Part shown: piece after piece, positions 16,845 to 26,765 of the stretch
How the letters are laid out: every line of letters starts with the position of its first letter
How positions within the stretch are numbered: position 1 is the stretch's first letter
DNA from: Parenemella sanctibonifatiensis
GTDB lineage: Bacteria > Actinomycetota > Actinomycetes > Propionibacteriales > Propionibacteriaceae
Reading direction: 5' to 3'
NCBI RefSeq assembly: GCF_002250565.1
Contig: NZ_NMVJ01000001.1
Coordinates: 682,001-746,000 of the forward strand
Length of the DNA: 64,000 nt
Program-made: the position numbers and the translations under genes
The notes under the pieces: generated by a model
Told to the model about the DNA's origin: nothing
Databases searched by the model: none
The model's input: the letters and a program-made list of their open reading frames with translations, nothing else

Positions 16845-17611
16845 CGCTGATCCTCCGAGCCTTCCTGCGGGGCGGGCGGCTCGAAGCTCGCCTCGCCGAA
16901 CCACGCGGCGACCAGGTCGCCGAGGTCGCTGACCACACTGGTCGCGCCGGCCTCGCGCAGCGTGTCGGCGCCGGCGCCGCGATCGACTCCGATGACCTGA
17001 GCGAAGGAGCCGGCCGCACCGGCCTGGACGCCGGACACCGCATCCTCGACCACGACCGCGTCAGCTTCGGCGACCTCCAACAGCTCGGCGGCATACCGGA
17101 AGGTGTCCGGCGCAGGCTTGCCGGCCAAGCCCTCGCGGGCGGCGACCGACCCGTCGACGACCACGCCGAAGCGCTGCCGCAGGCCAGCAGCGGTGAGGAC
17201 CGCCTCGGCGTTGCGCGATGAGGACACCACCGCGATCGGGGTGCCGGCCATCCACAAACGGTCCAGCAGGCGTACCGATCCCGGATAGGGCTTGACGCCC
17301 TCGCTGGCGAGCACCTGGGTGAAGAGCTCGTTCTTGCGGTTGCCCAGCCCGCAGACGGTCTCCTCGCCTGCCGGGTCGTCGACCTCACCCTCGGGAAGCT
17401 CGACACCTCGGGCGGCGAGCATCCCGCGTACGCCATCGAACCGCGGCAGACCGTCGATGTGGTCGAAGTAGTCATCGTCGGTGTACGCGGCCAGCCCACG
17501 TTCCTCGAAGAACGGGCTGAACAGAGCGGCCCACGCCTTGCGGTGGACCTCAGCGGTCGGGGTGAGCACCCCGTCCAAGTCGAACAGGACAGCACCTGGG
17601 GCAGTCGTCAT
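16841..17611 (-). CDS. pgmB: beta-phosphoglucomutase-like HAD phosphatase
   Basis: A 256-residue HAD-superfamily protein: nucleophile motif LFDLDGVLT (D11, with D13), a helical cap (about 20-95), motif II VVSSSRN, motif III Lys in GKPAPDTF and motif IV VVEDAVSGV. These are the marks of beta-phosphoglucomutase and close relatives, which convert beta-glucose-1-phosphate to glucose-6-phosphate. Translational coupling to the GH65 phosphorylase supports that function over a plain phosphatase. It is the first gene of the two-gene operon. Confidence 0.88.
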   Translation of the reverse strand: MTTAPGAVLFDLDGVLTPTAEVHRKAWAALFSPFFEERGLAAYTDDDYFDHIDGLPRFDGVRGMLAARGVELPEGEVDDPAGEETVCGLGNRKNELFTQVLASEGVKPYPGSVRLLDRLWMAGTPIAVVSSSRNAEAVLTAAGLRQRFGVVVDGSVAAREGLAGKPAPDTFRYAAELLEVAEADAVVVEDAVSGVQAGAAGSFAQVIGVDRGAGADTLREAGATSVVSDLGDLVAAWFGEASFEPPAPQEGSEDQR

Positions 17612-17641
17612 GCGGCCAACCCTAGTCGGGTGGAACCTGAT

Positions 17642-18646
17642 TCAGTCCAGCGCTGCGGTGATCTCGCCGACGGGTTCGCCGTGGCCGAGCACCGGCACCG
17701 ATGCCAGTTGGTCCAGCGCGCCCTGGTCCGCTGTCACGTCCAAGTCGCGCAGCAGTGCAACCGCGATCGGCATCAGCGCCCGCGCCGACCCGTCGTCCAT
17801 CTTGATGGCGATGCCATACCCGGACTCGAGGCCGATCGCCAGGCAGCCCTCGGCCCCGCCCTTGGTGACCAGTCCGCGTACGGCCCGGTGCAGCCGCAGC
17901 TCATCGGTGTCGCTGCCGCTGACGAACTGGGGGTAGGCCCGGTATGCCTGCGCCAACGCGGCTGGCGCGAACTCCTTGGTCGCAGCCCAGCGGCCGAAGC
18001 CACGTGCCAGACCGGTCAATGAGATCGACCACAGCGGCGCGCCACACCCGTCCACCGTCGCATCGCCCGGCTGCTGACCGCTGTACTCTGCGATCACGGC
18101 TTGGACCTCCTGCTGCAACGGATGCTCGGGATCGCGATAGGTGCTCACGTCGAGCCCGGCCCGGACACAAGCCAGCAGCATCGCCGCATGCTTGCCCGAA
18201 CAGTTCATCAGGACCGGCGCCGGCGACGGCCCGTGCGCGTGCACCCACAGGTCCCGCGGCCGACCGTGGTGCGGCAGATCCGCCGGCGTCTGAAGCGCGG
18301 TCTCCGGCAACTCGGCAGCAGCCAGGATCCGGCGTACGCCGTCGATGTGGAAGTCCTCGCCGTGGTGGGAGGCCGCCGCCAGGGCCAGCAATTCCGCCTC
18401 CAGATTCATGCCGAGCCGCTGCATCGCGATCGCTTGGAACGGCTTGGCGGCGCTGCGCGGATAGAACGGCAACTCGACTTCGCCGATCCGGCGTACCACC
18501 CGACCGTCGGGGTCGGTCACCACTGCCCTGCCGTGATGCACCGATTCCACCAGCGGCCCGCGGCGCATCGTCGCGATGATCGGATCCAACGCCAGGGCGG
18601 CGGACTGCTGACTGGGATCGGCACTGGTCCTGCGGGAGGGGGTCAT
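17642..18646 (-). CDS. L-asparaginase II family protein
   Basis: A 334-residue protein of the asparaginase II family (Pfam PF06089; distinct from E. coli AnsA/AnsB). Family blocks seen are YPRSAAKPFQAIA, AAASHHGE, NCSGKHAAML and VDGCGAPLW. The Ser-x-x-Lys in RSAAK and the Ser/Lys of CSGKH are likely active-site residues. It should hydrolyse asparagine to aspartate and ammonia. It has no signal peptide. It lies 31 bp from pgmB in the same direction but is probably a separate unit. Confidence 0.88.
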   Translation of the reverse strand: MTPSRRTSADPSQQSAALALDPIIATMRRGPLVESVHHGRAVVTDPDGRVVRRIGEVELPFYPRSAAKPFQAIAMQRLGMNLEAELLALAAASHHGEDFHIDGVRRILAAAELPETALQTPADLPHHGRPRDLWVHAHGPSPAPVLMNCSGKHAAMLLACVRAGLDVSTYRDPEHPLQQEVQAVIAEYSGQQPGDATVDGCGAPLWSISLTGLARGFGRWAATKEFAPAALAQAYRAYPQFVSGSDTDELRLHRAVRGLVTKGGAEGCLAIGLESGYGIAIKMDDGSARALMPIAVALLRDLDVTADQGALDQLASVPVLGHGEPVGEITAALD

Positions 18647-18656
18647 GTCGCAGATG

Positions 18657-19142
18657 TTAGTAGTGCACCGGATGGAGTTGACTGTGCTTGATGCGCCGGG
18701 CCAGTCGCGCCCGGCGCAGCGGCCAGCGGTTCAGCCTGAACCAGCACAAGTGCAGGTGGATCAGCAACCCCAGCACGAGAAACGCCACCGTCACCGGGGC
18801 CCAGATCCGGGCAAAGAAGGTCAGCATGGCGACCATGAACACCGCCACCACGAACATCACTGCGGCCGAGATCCGCGCCACTCCGAAACCGGCCAGCCCC
18901 GCGATCTTGGTCCGTTCCATCTTGATCAGGTCCGCTTCGGCGCGCGCCTGCGCACCCAACAGAACCAGGGTGATGAGCACCGGGATGTAACACAGGACGA
19001 TGATCGGGGTCCGGAACTGCGGCTCAAGAAACGCGAGCACCACCAGTGCCGCCGCCAGCCCGAACCACGCCCTGGCCCGATACTGCCGATCGCTCAGCAG
19101 CGCCGGGAAGCGACTCTCCGCGAGCCCCTGCTCGGCCTTCAC
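18657..19142 (-). CDS. four-helix integral membrane protein of unknown function
   Basis: A 161-residue protein with four predicted membrane helices (about 27-42, 46-63, 91-112 and 115-135) and a basic, His-containing C-terminal tail (RRARLARRIKHSQLHPVHY) probably in the cytoplasm. I recognise no family. It sits 11 bp before the asparaginase gene, in the same direction, and 31 bp after the YgfZ-like gene, so it may belong to a run from nitrobindin to asparaginase. Confidence 0.65.
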   Translation of the reverse strand: MKAEQGLAESRFPALLSDRQYRARAWFGLAAALVVLAFLEPQFRTPIIVLCYIPVLITLVLLGAQARAEADLIKMERTKIAGLAGFGVARISAAVMFVVAVFMVAMLTFFARIWAPVTVAFLVLGLLIHLHLCWFRLNRWPLRRARLARRIKHSQLHPVHY

Positions 19143-19172
19143 GCCTTCCCGACCTTCACCACTGCCGGACGC

Positions 19173-20153
19173 TCACAGCTTCGGCTTGATGTGCAGTCCA
19201 ACCTCGGGATCGACCAGCGGCTCCTGGGCAGCGCTCAGCTCGGCGTCAACCAACAGTTCGGCATCCGCCGGTACACCACGGCGTACCACTCCCAATGCCA
19301 CCGGGCCCAGTTCGTAGTGACGGGCCGCCGATCCGACGAAACCAATCTTCTTCCCTTCGTGGAAGACCTCGGTGCCGTGCGCAGGCAGTTCGTCGACGCT
19401 GCCATCCAGGTGCAGCAACACCAACCGGCGCGGCGGCCGCCCCAGGTTGTGCACCCGCGCGACCGTCTCCTGACCCCGATAGCAGCCCTTCTCCAGATGC
19501 GTTCCCCACAGCCCCAGTTCGTTGGGGATGGTGCGGTGGTCGGTCTCACAACCCAGCCGCGGCACACCGGCAGCAATCCGACGCGCCTCGTACGCCCACA
19601 CCCCGGCCTGATGGTCGAAGTGCCCCAGGAAGTCCGCCACATGGTCACGCGGCACGAAGGCCTCTCGCCCGCCCAGCGAATCGGCGGCGCTGCGTGTGAT
19701 GAGATGCTCGGGCAAGCTGGCCGGCGGCGTACCGATCGACCAGATCACGGCCAGGTCCGGCGTCCGCTGCGTCACCTCGACGCGCAGCATGAAACGCATC
19801 GAGTCCAGAAAACCGGCCAGCGCCTCGCCGGCACCGGGCTCGGTGTGGATCCAGGTGTTCTCTCCGTCATCGACCAACTGCATCGCATGCTCGATGTGCC
19901 CCCGCGCCGACAGCAGCAGCGCGGTGGTGCCGACTCCAGCGGGCAGCGCGCGCAACTCCTGACTGGTGAGGTCGTGCAGCCAGCTGAGCCGATCCGGGCC
20001 GCTGACCTGCACGACGTCGCGGTGCGACAGGTCCACGACCACAGTGCCATCACCGTCAGCGGCCCGCTCCATCAGCCGCTGCTCCTTGTTGGGGTCGCCC
20101 AAGTGCCAGACGGCGCCGGCGTCGACGCCCGCCTCGACCATGACCGACATCAT
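19173..20153 (-). CDS. ygfZ: YgfZ/GcvT-like folate-binding protein
   Basis: About 326 residues from ATG 20153. The GcvT-like fold (VVDLSHRDVVQVSGPDRLSWLHDL) and the YgfZ signature KGCYRGQETVAR with its conserved Cys identify it. YgfZ/IBA57 proteins use tetrahydrofolate and help assemble or repair Fe-S clusters, especially on radical-SAM enzymes such as MiaB. The start overlaps the nitrobindin stop (ATGA), so the two are coupled. Longer in-frame starts would run into the nitrobindin gene and lack a ribosome site. Confidence 0.9.
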   Translation of the reverse strand: MMSVMVEAGVDAGAVWHLGDPNKEQRLMERAADGDGTVVVDLSHRDVVQVSGPDRLSWLHDLTSQELRALPAGVGTTALLLSARGHIEHAMQLVDDGENTWIHTEPGAGEALAGFLDSMRFMLRVEVTQRTPDLAVIWSIGTPPASLPEHLITRSAADSLGGREAFVPRDHVADFLGHFDHQAGVWAYEARRIAAGVPRLGCETDHRTIPNELGLWGTHLEKGCYRGQETVARVHNLGRPPRRLVLLHLDGSVDELPAHGTEVFHEGKKIGFVGSAARHYELGPVALGVVRRGVPADAELLVDAELSAAQEPLVDPEVGLHIKPKL

Positions 20154-20644
20154 CCCTCCGCTCGGGCCAATCGGGCCCACAGATAGGTCTGCATCTCGTG
20201 CTCCTCGGTGGCCCGGTCCAAGGTCCACAGCAGGTCACCCTCGACGTGACCATAGAGCCGGTGCCCGGCGGTGAAGGTGACCTCGGAGCTGGTGGAACGG
20301 ATCACCGCATCGGTCTTCAGCTCGATCTTCTTGCCGGTGACGTCGCCGTACCACATCTCGATCCGGCCCTCGGCGTTGCTGAGCAACAGTTCGACCTGGT
20401 TGCCGCCAGCGGGACGCCAGAATCCGCTCTCCATCGCCAACGGCTTGGTCGCCTTGCCGGCCTCGTCGACGGCGAACATCTGTGACATGTAATGCAGGTA
20501 GGGCCCACCGTTGTGGGCGACATCGACCTGCTGGCCGTACTCGAACTCGCCCTCGCCGGGCCAAGTCCCCTTGCCGCTGCCCTCCCAGCGACCGATCAGC
20601 CAGGACAGTCCCAGCAGGCTCTCGTGCAGATTGTCGGGGGCCAC
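20150..20644 (-). CDS. nitrobindin-like heme-binding beta-barrel protein (DUF1794)
   Basis: A 164-residue FABP-like beta-barrel. The opening LIGRWEGSGKGTWP is the DUF1794/nitrobindin G-x-W-x-G-x-G motif. The end AGHRLYGHVEGDLLWTLD carries the histidines expected near the heme. Nitrobindins bind ferric heme and are proposed to bind NO or detoxify peroxynitrite. The start is GTG 20644 with GAGGAG upstream. It forms a coupled pair with ygfZ; linking heme/NO chemistry to Fe-S maintenance is plausible but inferred. Confidence 0.88.
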   Translation of the reverse strand: MAPDNLHESLLGLSWLIGRWEGSGKGTWPGEGEFEYGQQVDVAHNGGPYLHYMSQMFAVDEAGKATKPLAMESGFWRPAGGNQVELLLSNAEGRIEMWYGDVTGKKIELKTDAVIRSTSSEVTFTAGHRLYGHVEGDLLWTLDRATEEHEMQTYLWARLARAEG

Positions 20645-20711
20645 GGATGCTCCTCAGGTCGGTTGGTCAGTGCCGGGTTGGTCAGAGATGACGTTGTGGG
20701 GCTGTCGCGCA

Positions 20712-20831
20712 TCAGTCCACGTCGCGACGCTGCCGCCAGCCCAACCTCACCAGCCCCGCCAGCGCGGCGAGGCCGACCGCGGCCACCACGATGGCGAAGA
20801 TGATGGTGGCGAGGGTCGACGGGTTGGGCAC
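20712..20831 (-). CDS. 39-residue single-pass membrane peptide
   Basis: A short frame from GTG 20831 to TGA 20712 reads MPNPSTLATIIFAIVVAAVG, then LAALAGLVRLGWRQRRDVD. It has one membrane helix (about 7-30) followed by a basic tail. No good Shine-Dalgarno is visible, but the frame starts only 9 bases after the stop of the GlnR-like gene, so reinitiation is possible. The clean hydrophobic-then-positive pattern favours a real peptide. Function unknown. Confidence 0.5.
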   Translation of the reverse strand: MPNPSTLATIIFAIVVAAVGLAALAGLVRLGWRQRRDVD

Positions 20832-20840
20832 GGGGCCAGT

Positions 20841-21524
20841 CTAGGTGCTGTCTGCAGTGCCGTGCGGTGACTCCGGGGTGCGGGCGCTGAAGCGGTAGCC
20901 GACATTGCGTACGGTCTGGATCAGCCCCTCCCGGTCCGGCCCGAGCTTGGCGCGCAGCCGGCGTACGTGCACGTCCACGGTCCGGGTGCCACCGAAGTAG
21001 TCGTATCCCCAGACGTCCGCGACCAGCTGCTGCCGGGAGAACACCCGGCCGGCGTGGCCGACCAGATATTTCAACAACTCGAACTCGGTGTAGGTCAGGT
21101 CGAGTGGGCGGCCGTCCAGACTGACGCTGTTGGCGTACTCATCGATGATGATCCCGCCGGCCACGATCGTGGACAGTTCCGAGCCACGCGCGAGTCGCAG
21201 CCGCGCCGCGAGTTCGGCGGGGCCGACATCGGGCAGCAGGATGTCGGTCATCCCCCAGTCCGCGTTCACCACGGCCATCCCGCCCTCTCCCAGCACCGCG
21301 ATCAGCGGCCGGCCAGCGAACAGCGTGGCGAAGTTGCGGGCAAAGGCGCGGGCCGCAGCCAGATCGGTGCGGGCATCAAGCAGGTACGCCTCCGCGTCAC
21401 CCCACTGCTCCCACCGCGAAGCATCCGGTGGCAGGGTGCGGATGGTGTGCCCGAGCAGCTCCAGCGCCGGCACGATCTCGGTCGCCGACTGCGACGTGGA
21501 AGTGAAAACGACGATGAGGGACAT
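20841..21524 (-). CDS. glnR: GlnR-type global nitrogen regulator (orphan OmpR family)
   Basis: 227 residues from ATG 21524 (SLIVVFTST). The degenerate receiver domain keeps Asp50 (AYLLDARTDL) but lacks the acidic pair at the N-terminus. VLGEGGMAVVNADWGMTDILLP matches the GlnR-specific segment. The winged helix ends WGYDYFGGTRTVDVHVRRLR and IQTVRNVGYRF, nearly the same as Streptomyces GlnR. GlnR works without a partner kinase and controls glnA, amtB and related nitrogen genes. No kinase gene lies nearby, as expected. Confidence 0.87.
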   Translation of the reverse strand: MSLIVVFTSTSQSATEIVPALELLGHTIRTLPPDASRWEQWGDAEAYLLDARTDLAAARAFARNFATLFAGRPLIAVLGEGGMAVVNADWGMTDILLPDVGPAELAARLRLARGSELSTIVAGGIIIDEYANSVSLDGRPLDLTYTEFELLKYLVGHAGRVFSRQQLVADVWGYDYFGGTRTVDVHVRRLRAKLGPDREGLIQTVRNVGYRFSARTPESPHGTADST

Positions 21525-21556
21525 CGCTTCTCCTTCCGGTGGAGCACAATCGTGGC

Positions 21557-21829
21557 ATGCACACGGTGCGCCTGAGGTATCCCGCCGCATTGCAGGAAGC
21601 GGCCGGCTGCGAATCGGAGTCGGTGGCGGCGGCCAGCCTCAGCGACGCAATCGCCCAGCTGCGGCAGCGGCACGCCACCAACGGGGCCTACCTGGCGATG
21701 ATCGCCGCGGCCACCGTCGCGTGGCCCGGCGGGTCATTCCGGGTCGACGACCCGGCGTTGCGCGACCCCCTGACCACAGCGCTGGTGGTGCAGTTCACCG
21801 CGGTGCCGGCACCTCCAGCAACACCGTGA
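21557..21829 (+). CDS. MoaD/ThiS-like beta-grasp protein without the C-terminal Gly-Gly
   Basis: A 90-residue protein starting at ATG 21557, divergent from glnR with only 32 bp between starts. [20 protein letters not shown] and the following helix [10 protein letters not shown] resemble the MoaD/ThiS ubiquitin-like fold. MoaD and ThiS carry sulfur on a terminal Gly-Gly, but this protein ends AVPAPPATP, so it cannot act as a classical sulfur carrier. Its last 35 bp overlap the 3' end of dtd on the other strand. Family assignment is by pattern only. Confidence 0.55.
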   Translation: MHTVRLRYPAALQEAAGCESESVAAASLSDAIAQLRQRHATNGAYLAMIAAATVAWPGGSFRVDDPALRDPLTTALVVQFTAVPAPPATP

Positions 21830-22232
21830 CCGGCCCGTCGTTGACCAGCTCGACCTGCATGTTTGCCCCGAAGATTCCGGTCTCGACGTGGGCGCCCAGG
21901 TCCCGCAGGGCCCGGATGTAGGCCTCGACGAGCGGCTCGCTGACCGGCCGCGGCGCAGCCGCCGACCACGACGGCCGGCGCCCTTTGCGGGTGTCGGCGT
22001 AAAGGGTGAACTGACTCACCACCAGGAAGGGCGCATCCCGGTCGGCCGCCGAGGTCTCGTCGGCCAGGATCCGCAGCCCGTGGCTCTTGCGCGCCAGCTC
22101 GACCGCATGGGCCCCGGTGTCGGCATGGGCCACCCCGACCAGCACCACCAGACCGGGCCGGGGCAGTCGCCCGACCACCTCGCCGGCCACCCGTACCTCG
22201 CCGCTGAGGGCTCGCTGGACCAGTGCCCTCAC
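21795..22232 (-). CDS. dtd: D-aminoacyl-tRNA deacylase
   Basis: A 145-residue protein that hydrolyses D-amino acids (and mischarged glycine) from tRNA. It has the catalytic-fold motifs [16 protein letters not shown] and, at the end, [11 protein letters not shown] with the Gly-cisPro dipeptide. The N-terminus [17 protein letters not shown] is typical. It is coupled to the membrane-protein gene upstream by a 4-bp overlap and overlaps the opposing MoaD-like gene by 35 bp. Confidence 0.95.
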   Translation of the reverse strand: MRALVQRALSGEVRVAGEVVGRLPRPGLVVLVGVAHADTGAHAVELARKSHGLRILADETSAADRDAPFLVVSQFTLYADTRKGRRPSWSAAAPRPVSEPLVEAYIRALRDLGAHVETGIFGANMQVELVNDGPVTVLLEVPAPR

Positions 22233-22855
22233 GACTGCTCCGTCCGGTCCGAGGGCCCGCTCTCTGCCTCCCCCTCGGACTGCTCAGCCTCGTACGCCGC
22301 CCACTGCCGGCGTTGTTCCGCCTCGAAGGCGGCGTCCTTGGCCGCAGCGCGGCCCGCCACTGCGGCGCTGATGCGCTGCGCGTGATGGTGCGGCAGCCCC
22401 GACGGGCCGCTGTCGCGTACGTAGTTGACCCCGGACAGACCGACCGCGCCGATCCCGGCAGCGATCGCCACGATGGTGGCGGTGTAGGCCGTCGTCGAGC
22501 CCTGCACCCGGATCACGACCGCCAGTCCGGCCCACATCAGGCCCAGCGCGGCAAGATAGCCGCCCAGGTGCAACCACCAGGACACCTGCCGCAGCCGAGG
22601 CGTCCAGTCCTTGGCGGGCCGGCGCCACCACCAGGCCTGCAGCACGGCGACGGCACCGACCAGGGCGGCGCAGACGAAGGCAACCACCGGCCACGGCTGC
22701 AGGCCGGTGACAAAACGGGGTGCGTACGCCATGGCCCAGCCAGCCGCAGCCGCCGAGACGACGCCCAGCACCGCCCCGATCCGAACAGCGAGCAGCACCA
22801 ACCTGCGGTCGACTGGATGGTCGAGGGTCGGGCGGGTGGTGGAACCGGAACTCAC
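22229..22855 (-). CDS. four-helix membrane protein of unknown function
   Basis: A 208-residue protein. A short polar N-terminus is followed by four membrane helices (about 18-44, 54-77, 90-115 and 122-146). A cytoplasmic tail of about 60 residues is rich in Ala, Gln and Glu ([22 protein letters not shown]), likely coiled. No family recognised. It overlaps dtd by 4 bp and diverges from mshD across 97 bp. Confidence 0.65.
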   Translation of the reverse strand: MSSGSTTRPTLDHPVDRRLVLLAVRIGAVLGVVSAAAAGWAMAYAPRFVTGLQPWPVVAFVCAALVGAVAVLQAWWWRRPAKDWTPRLRQVSWWLHLGGYLAALGLMWAGLAVVIRVQGSTTAYTATIVAIAAGIGAVGLSGVNYVRDSGPSGLPHHHAQRISAAVAGRAAAKDAAFEAEQRRQWAAYEAEQSEGEAESGPSDRTEQS

Positions 22856-22952
22856 CGCACCACTCTAGGCCTCCGGCCGCGGCGTCAGGAGCACGGCAAC
22901 CGGCCGGCGGGCAGTCCGCCAGCTGTCGCGCCGGTGTGGGAAACTGCCGCAC

Positions 22953-23828
22953 ATGGCCCACAGCACCCCCGCGCCCGTCGTTCACCACGGCGACCTCCCG
23001 CATCCGGCAGCGGTTGCCTCTCTCGTCGAGACCGCCGCCGCCCATGACGGCGTCCCGGCACTCAATGAGGCTGCCCTGCGCGCACTGCGACAGGCCAAGC
23101 AGCCTGACCAGTGGTGGGTCACCGCCGACGGTGAGCCGGCCGGTGAGCCGCTGGCGTACGCCGCCCTCGACGCCGGTATCGGGCAGCTGGTGGTCCACCC
23201 CGAGCACCGCCAGGACGGGCTCGCCGAGGCCTTGCTGGCGGCAGCCGACATCGACAGCTGGTGGGCCTTCGGTGACCTGGCCGACGCCCGCGCCGTCGCC
23301 GAACGCCTACAGATGTCCCCGGTGCGTACGCTGCTCAAGCTCGGCCGCCCGCTGGCCGAGGTCGGCCCCGAGCCGATCCCCGACGGCGTCGTCATCCGGC
23401 CCTTCACGCCGGCCGATGCAACCACGGTGATTGAGATCAATGCCGCCGCCTTCGCCCACCACCCCGAGCAGGGCGCGATGGACGAGAATGACTTCCTGGG
23501 CCGCGCCGCCGAAGAATGGTTCGATCCGGCCGGACTGCTGCTGGCAGTACGCGAGGAGCAGGTCATCGGCTTCCACTGGACCAAGGTGCACCGCGACGGC
23601 ACCGGCGAGGTCTACGTGCTGGCGGTACGCCCCGATGCCGCCGGCGGCGGGATCGGCCGGGCGCTGCTGGCAGCCGGCCTCGACTTCCTGCGGCAGCGCG
23701 GCTGCACCGAGGTCATCCTCTACGTCGAGGGAGACCAGGAACGGGTGGTGCGGATGTATCGCGCCGCCGGCTTCGAGACGCTGTCCACTGACGTGGTGTA
23801 CGCCAGCGCGGGAGATGACCAGGAGTGA
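22953..23828 (+). CDS. mshD: mycothiol synthase MshD
   Basis: A 291-residue protein with two GNAT domains in tandem. The N-terminal half is degenerate. The C-terminal half has an intact acetyl-CoA site ([20 protein letters not shown]) and ends [21 protein letters not shown]. MshD acetylates Cys-GlcN-Ins in the last step of mycothiol synthesis. Together with mycothione reductase at 33544 it shows the organism uses mycothiol as its main thiol. It overlaps ppk1 by GTGA and heads mshD-ppk1-mutT1. Confidence 0.93.
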   Translation: MAHSTPAPVVHHGDLPHPAAVASLVETAAAHDGVPALNEAALRALRQAKQPDQWWVTADGEPAGEPLAYAALDAGIGQLVVHPEHRQDGLAEALLAAADIDSWWAFGDLADARAVAERLQMSPVRTLLKLGRPLAEVGPEPIPDGVVIRPFTPADATTVIEINAAAFAHHPEQGAMDENDFLGRAAEEWFDPAGLLLAVREEQVIGFHWTKVHRDGTGEVYVLAVRPDAAGGGIGRALLAAGLDFLRQRGCTEVILYVEGDQERVVRMYRAAGFETLSTDVVYASAGDDQE

Positions 23829-25909
23829 GCAGCCCAGCCATGTCCGCCCTGCCTGCCGATCGCTACCTGGACCGGGAGATCTCCTGGTTGGACTTCAACG
23901 AACGGGTTCTGGACCTGGCACGGGACCGGGACCGGGTCCCGCTGCTGGAGCGCGCCAAGTTTCTCGCGATCTTCAGCTCCAACCTGGATGAGTACTACAT
24001 GGTCCGGGTCGCCGGGCTGAAGCGGCGCATCGCCGCCGGCGTCGCCACCCCGGGCGCCAGCGGACTGATGCCGCGCGACCTGCACCAGCTGATCCTGGAC
24101 CGGACCCGGGAGCTGACCACCGAACAGGCTCGGGCCTACCGTGACGACATCGCCCCCGAGTTGGCAGCCGAAGGCATCCGGGTGGTCGGTTGGGACGATC
24201 TGTCCCCCGATGAGAAGAACCGGATGCACACGCTCTTCGCCGAGCGGATCTATCCGGTACTGACCCCGCTGGCAGTGGATCCCTCCCACCCCTTCCCCTA
24301 CATCTCGGGGCTCTCGCTCAATCTGGCCGTGATGTTGCGCAACCCCTACACCGGCGCGCAGCAGTTCGCCCGGATCAAGGTGCCACCCCTGCTGGACCGG
24401 TTGATCAAGCTGGCGGAGGGCCGCTTCGTTCCGATCGAGGACGTCATCAAGCAGCACCTGAACCAGGTCTTCACCGGCATGCAGGTGCTGTCCTGCGACA
24501 CCTTCCGGGTCACCCGCAACGAAGACCTGGAGGTCGAGGAGGACGACGCGGAGAATCTCCTCTTCGCCCTGGAACAGGAGTTGCTGCGCCGCAAGGTCGG
24601 TCGCCCCCCGGTCCGTCTCGAGGTGGAGGCCGGGATCGATGAGGAATTGCTGGATCGGCTGATCCGCGAGCTCGACATCTCCACCCGCGAGGTCTTCCAG
24701 GTCGATGGCCCGCTCGACTTCACCAGTCTGTTCGCGGTGGCCGACGAGGACCGCGAGGACCTGTCCTATCCGGCCTTCCTGCCGATGACCCATCCCGATC
24801 TGGCGGAGGTCGAGACCGCCAGCCCCGCCGACATGTTCTCGGCGCTGCGCCGCCGTGACGTGCTGTTGCAGCACCCCTACGACTCCTTCGCGACCAGCGT
24901 CCAGCGCTTCATCGAGCAAGCAGCCGCGGATCCTCACGTCCTGGCGATCAAGCAGACCCTCTATCGCACCTCGGGCGACTCCCCGATCATCGATGCGCTG
25001 ATCGACGCCGCACAGGCCGGCAAGCAGGTGCTGGCGGTGGTCGAGATCAAGGCCCGTTTCGACGAACAGGCCAATATCGCCTGGGCCCGCAAGCTGGAGG
25101 AGTCCGGCTGCCACGTCGTCTACGGCATGGTCGGGCTGAAGACCCACTGCAAGTTGGCGTTGGCGGTGCGGGACGAACGCGACGGGCTTCGTCGGTACGC
25201 CCATGTCGGCACGGGCAACTACAACCCCAAGACGGCCCGCAGCTACGAGGACCTCGGGCTGCTGACCGCCAACCCGATCATCACCGAGGACGTCGCGCGG
25301 GTGTTCAACCACCTGTCCGGGATGACGCACCACTCCAGCTACCGTCGGCTCCTGGTCGCCCCGGACGGGCTGCGGGTGGGGTTGTTGGAACAGATCGACA
25401 AGGAAATCGCCAACCACCGGGCCGGGCTGCCGGCGCGGATCCGGATGAAGGCCAACTCGCTGGTCGACGAGGCCGTCATCGACGCCCTCTACCGAGCCTC
25501 CCAGGCCGGCGTATCGGTCGACCTGTTCATCCGCGGCATCTGCGCGATCCGCCCCCAGGTGCCCGGGCTGAGCGACAACATTCGGGTCCGCAGTGTGCTG
25601 GGTCGATTCCTGGAACACTCCCGGGTGTTCTGGTTCGCCAACGGCGGCGCCCCCATGGTCGGCATCGGCTCGGCGGACATGATGCACCGCAACCTGGACC
25701 GCCGGGTCGAGGTGATCGTGCTCATCAGCAATCGGCGTCACGTCGACGAGCTGACCGAGATGTTCGACCTCTGCTTCGATCCCGGCACCGCGGCCTGGGA
25801 GCTCACCGACGGCGACTGGAGGATGCGCACCAGCGACGACCAGGGCAACCTGCTGCGAGACTTCCAGGAGACCACGATCCAGCTCAAGGGAAGGCGACGC
25901 CGGAAATGA
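23825..25909 (+). CDS. ppk1: polyphosphate kinase 1
   Basis: A 694-residue PPK1, the enzyme that reversibly makes polyphosphate from ATP. The N and head domains open with [16 protein letters not shown] and [17 protein letters not shown]. The two phospholipase D-like catalytic domains contain [10 protein letters not shown], the phosphohistidine segment [16 protein letters not shown] (His460) and [12 protein letters not shown]. The start is GTG 23825, overlapping mshD; ATG 23840 is a second in-frame choice. The next genes (mutT1, pstSCAB) place it in a phosphate-storage neighbourhood. Confidence 0.97.
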   Translation: MSSPAMSALPADRYLDREISWLDFNERVLDLARDRDRVPLLERAKFLAIFSSNLDEYYMVRVAGLKRRIAAGVATPGASGLMPRDLHQLILDRTRELTTEQARAYRDDIAPELAAEGIRVVGWDDLSPDEKNRMHTLFAERIYPVLTPLAVDPSHPFPYISGLSLNLAVMLRNPYTGAQQFARIKVPPLLDRLIKLAEGRFVPIEDVIKQHLNQVFTGMQVLSCDTFRVTRNEDLEVEEDDAENLLFALEQELLRRKVGRPPVRLEVEAGIDEELLDRLIRELDISTREVFQVDGPLDFTSLFAVADEDREDLSYPAFLPMTHPDLAEVETASPADMFSALRRRDVLLQHPYDSFATSVQRFIEQAAADPHVLAIKQTLYRTSGDSPIIDALIDAAQAGKQVLAVVEIKARFDEQANIAWARKLEESGCHVVYGMVGLKTHCKLALAVRDERDGLRRYAHVGTGNYNPKTARSYEDLGLLTANPIITEDVARVFNHLSGMTHHSSYRRLLVAPDGLRVGLLEQIDKEIANHRAGLPARIRMKANSLVDEAVIDALYRASQAGVSVDLFIRGICAIRPQVPGLSDNIRVRSVLGRFLEHSRVFWFANGGAPMVGIGSADMMHRNLDRRVEVIVLISNRRHVDELTEMFDLCFDPGTAAWELTDGDWRMRTSDDQGNLLRDFQETTIQLKGRRRRK

Positions 25910-26748
25910 TCCGAGCTGCGGGCGCAGTCGTGATCCGCGACGGCCACGTCCTGGTCGTCCACCGACCCCGTTATGACGACTGGTCGATGCCCAAGGGCAA
26001 GGTGGAACGCAATGAGGTGACCCCGGTCACCGCGCAGCGCGAGGTGCTGGAGGAGACCGCGGTCGCGGCCCGGCTGGACTGGCCACTGCGCACCACCCGG
26101 CACCGGGTCGGGGACCGAAAGAAGCAGGTCTGGTGGTGGCGAGCCAGTGTCCGCGCTGAGGCCGAGATCCGGCCCCCGGACAGCGAGGTCGACAAGGTCG
26201 AGTGGTGGCCCATCGACCGCGCCCGTGAGCAGCTCAGCTATCCCGACGAACAGGAGTTGCTGGGTCGGGCCCTGGCCGCCCCCACCGACGGCGGATTGGT
26301 GCTGGTGCTGCGACATGCCAAGGCCGTCAAGCGGTCCGTCTGGGAGGACGCCGAACCCGAACGCCCCCTCAACAAGCAGGGTGAGCGCGAGGCCTGCGAC
26401 CGCCGCGATCTGATGGCGGCGTACGGCGTCGACCAGATCTGGACCTCGCCGTGGCGACGCTGCTGGCAGACCGTGGCCCCGTACGCCGTCACCACCGGGC
26501 TGCCGGTGCGCTCGGTACCGGGACTGAGCGAGGACCACGTCGGCGATGTGGCCGGCATCGAGAAGATCATGGCCGAAGCGATGGCCCTGGCTCGCGGCGG
26601 GGCTCGTGTCGTGGTGTGTGGCCATCGACCGCTGCTGGACGACATGTTGACGGCCGTCGGCGCTGTACCGCGGCCACTGCGGCCCGGCGAGAGTGTCGCG
26701 GTGCATGTGGCCGGGGCCGACCATTACCAGCAACACGACCTTTCGTGA
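25906..26748 (+). CDS. mutT1: MutT1-like Nudix hydrolase fused to a histidine-phosphatase domain
   Basis: 280 residues in two domains. The N-terminal Nudix domain (about 1-130) has the box starting GKVERNE and ending REVLEETAV; the box Gly is Ala here. The C-terminal SixA-like histidine phosphatase domain (about 133-280) has the catalytic LRHAKAVKR and a second His in [10 protein letters not shown]. Mycobacterial MutT1 with this fusion hydrolyses 8-oxo-GTP/dGTP and diadenosine polyphosphates. It is coupled to ppk1 by an ATGA overlap, and the Pst operon follows. Confidence 0.93.
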   Translation: MIRAAGAVVIRDGHVLVVHRPRYDDWSMPKGKVERNEVTPVTAQREVLEETAVAARLDWPLRTTRHRVGDRKKQVWWWRASVRAEAEIRPPDSEVDKVEWWPIDRAREQLSYPDEQELLGRALAAPTDGGLVLVLRHAKAVKRSVWEDAEPERPLNKQGEREACDRRDLMAAYGVDQIWTSPWRRCWQTVAPYAVTTGLPVRSVPGLSEDHVGDVAGIEKIMAEAMALARGGARVVVCGHRPLLDDMLTAVGAVPRPLRPGESVAVHVAGADHYQQHDLS

Positions 26749-26765
26749 CCGACCCGTGCACGATG

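Noticed and set aside
14322-16850. An 842-codon frame antisense to the GH65 phosphorylase
   Set aside because: It exists only because the codon bias of the real gene leaves few stops in the opposite frame; it has no domains or plausible start.
23720-25741. A 673-codon frame antisense to ppk1
   Set aside because: Same cause; the sense strand encodes an unambiguous PPK1.
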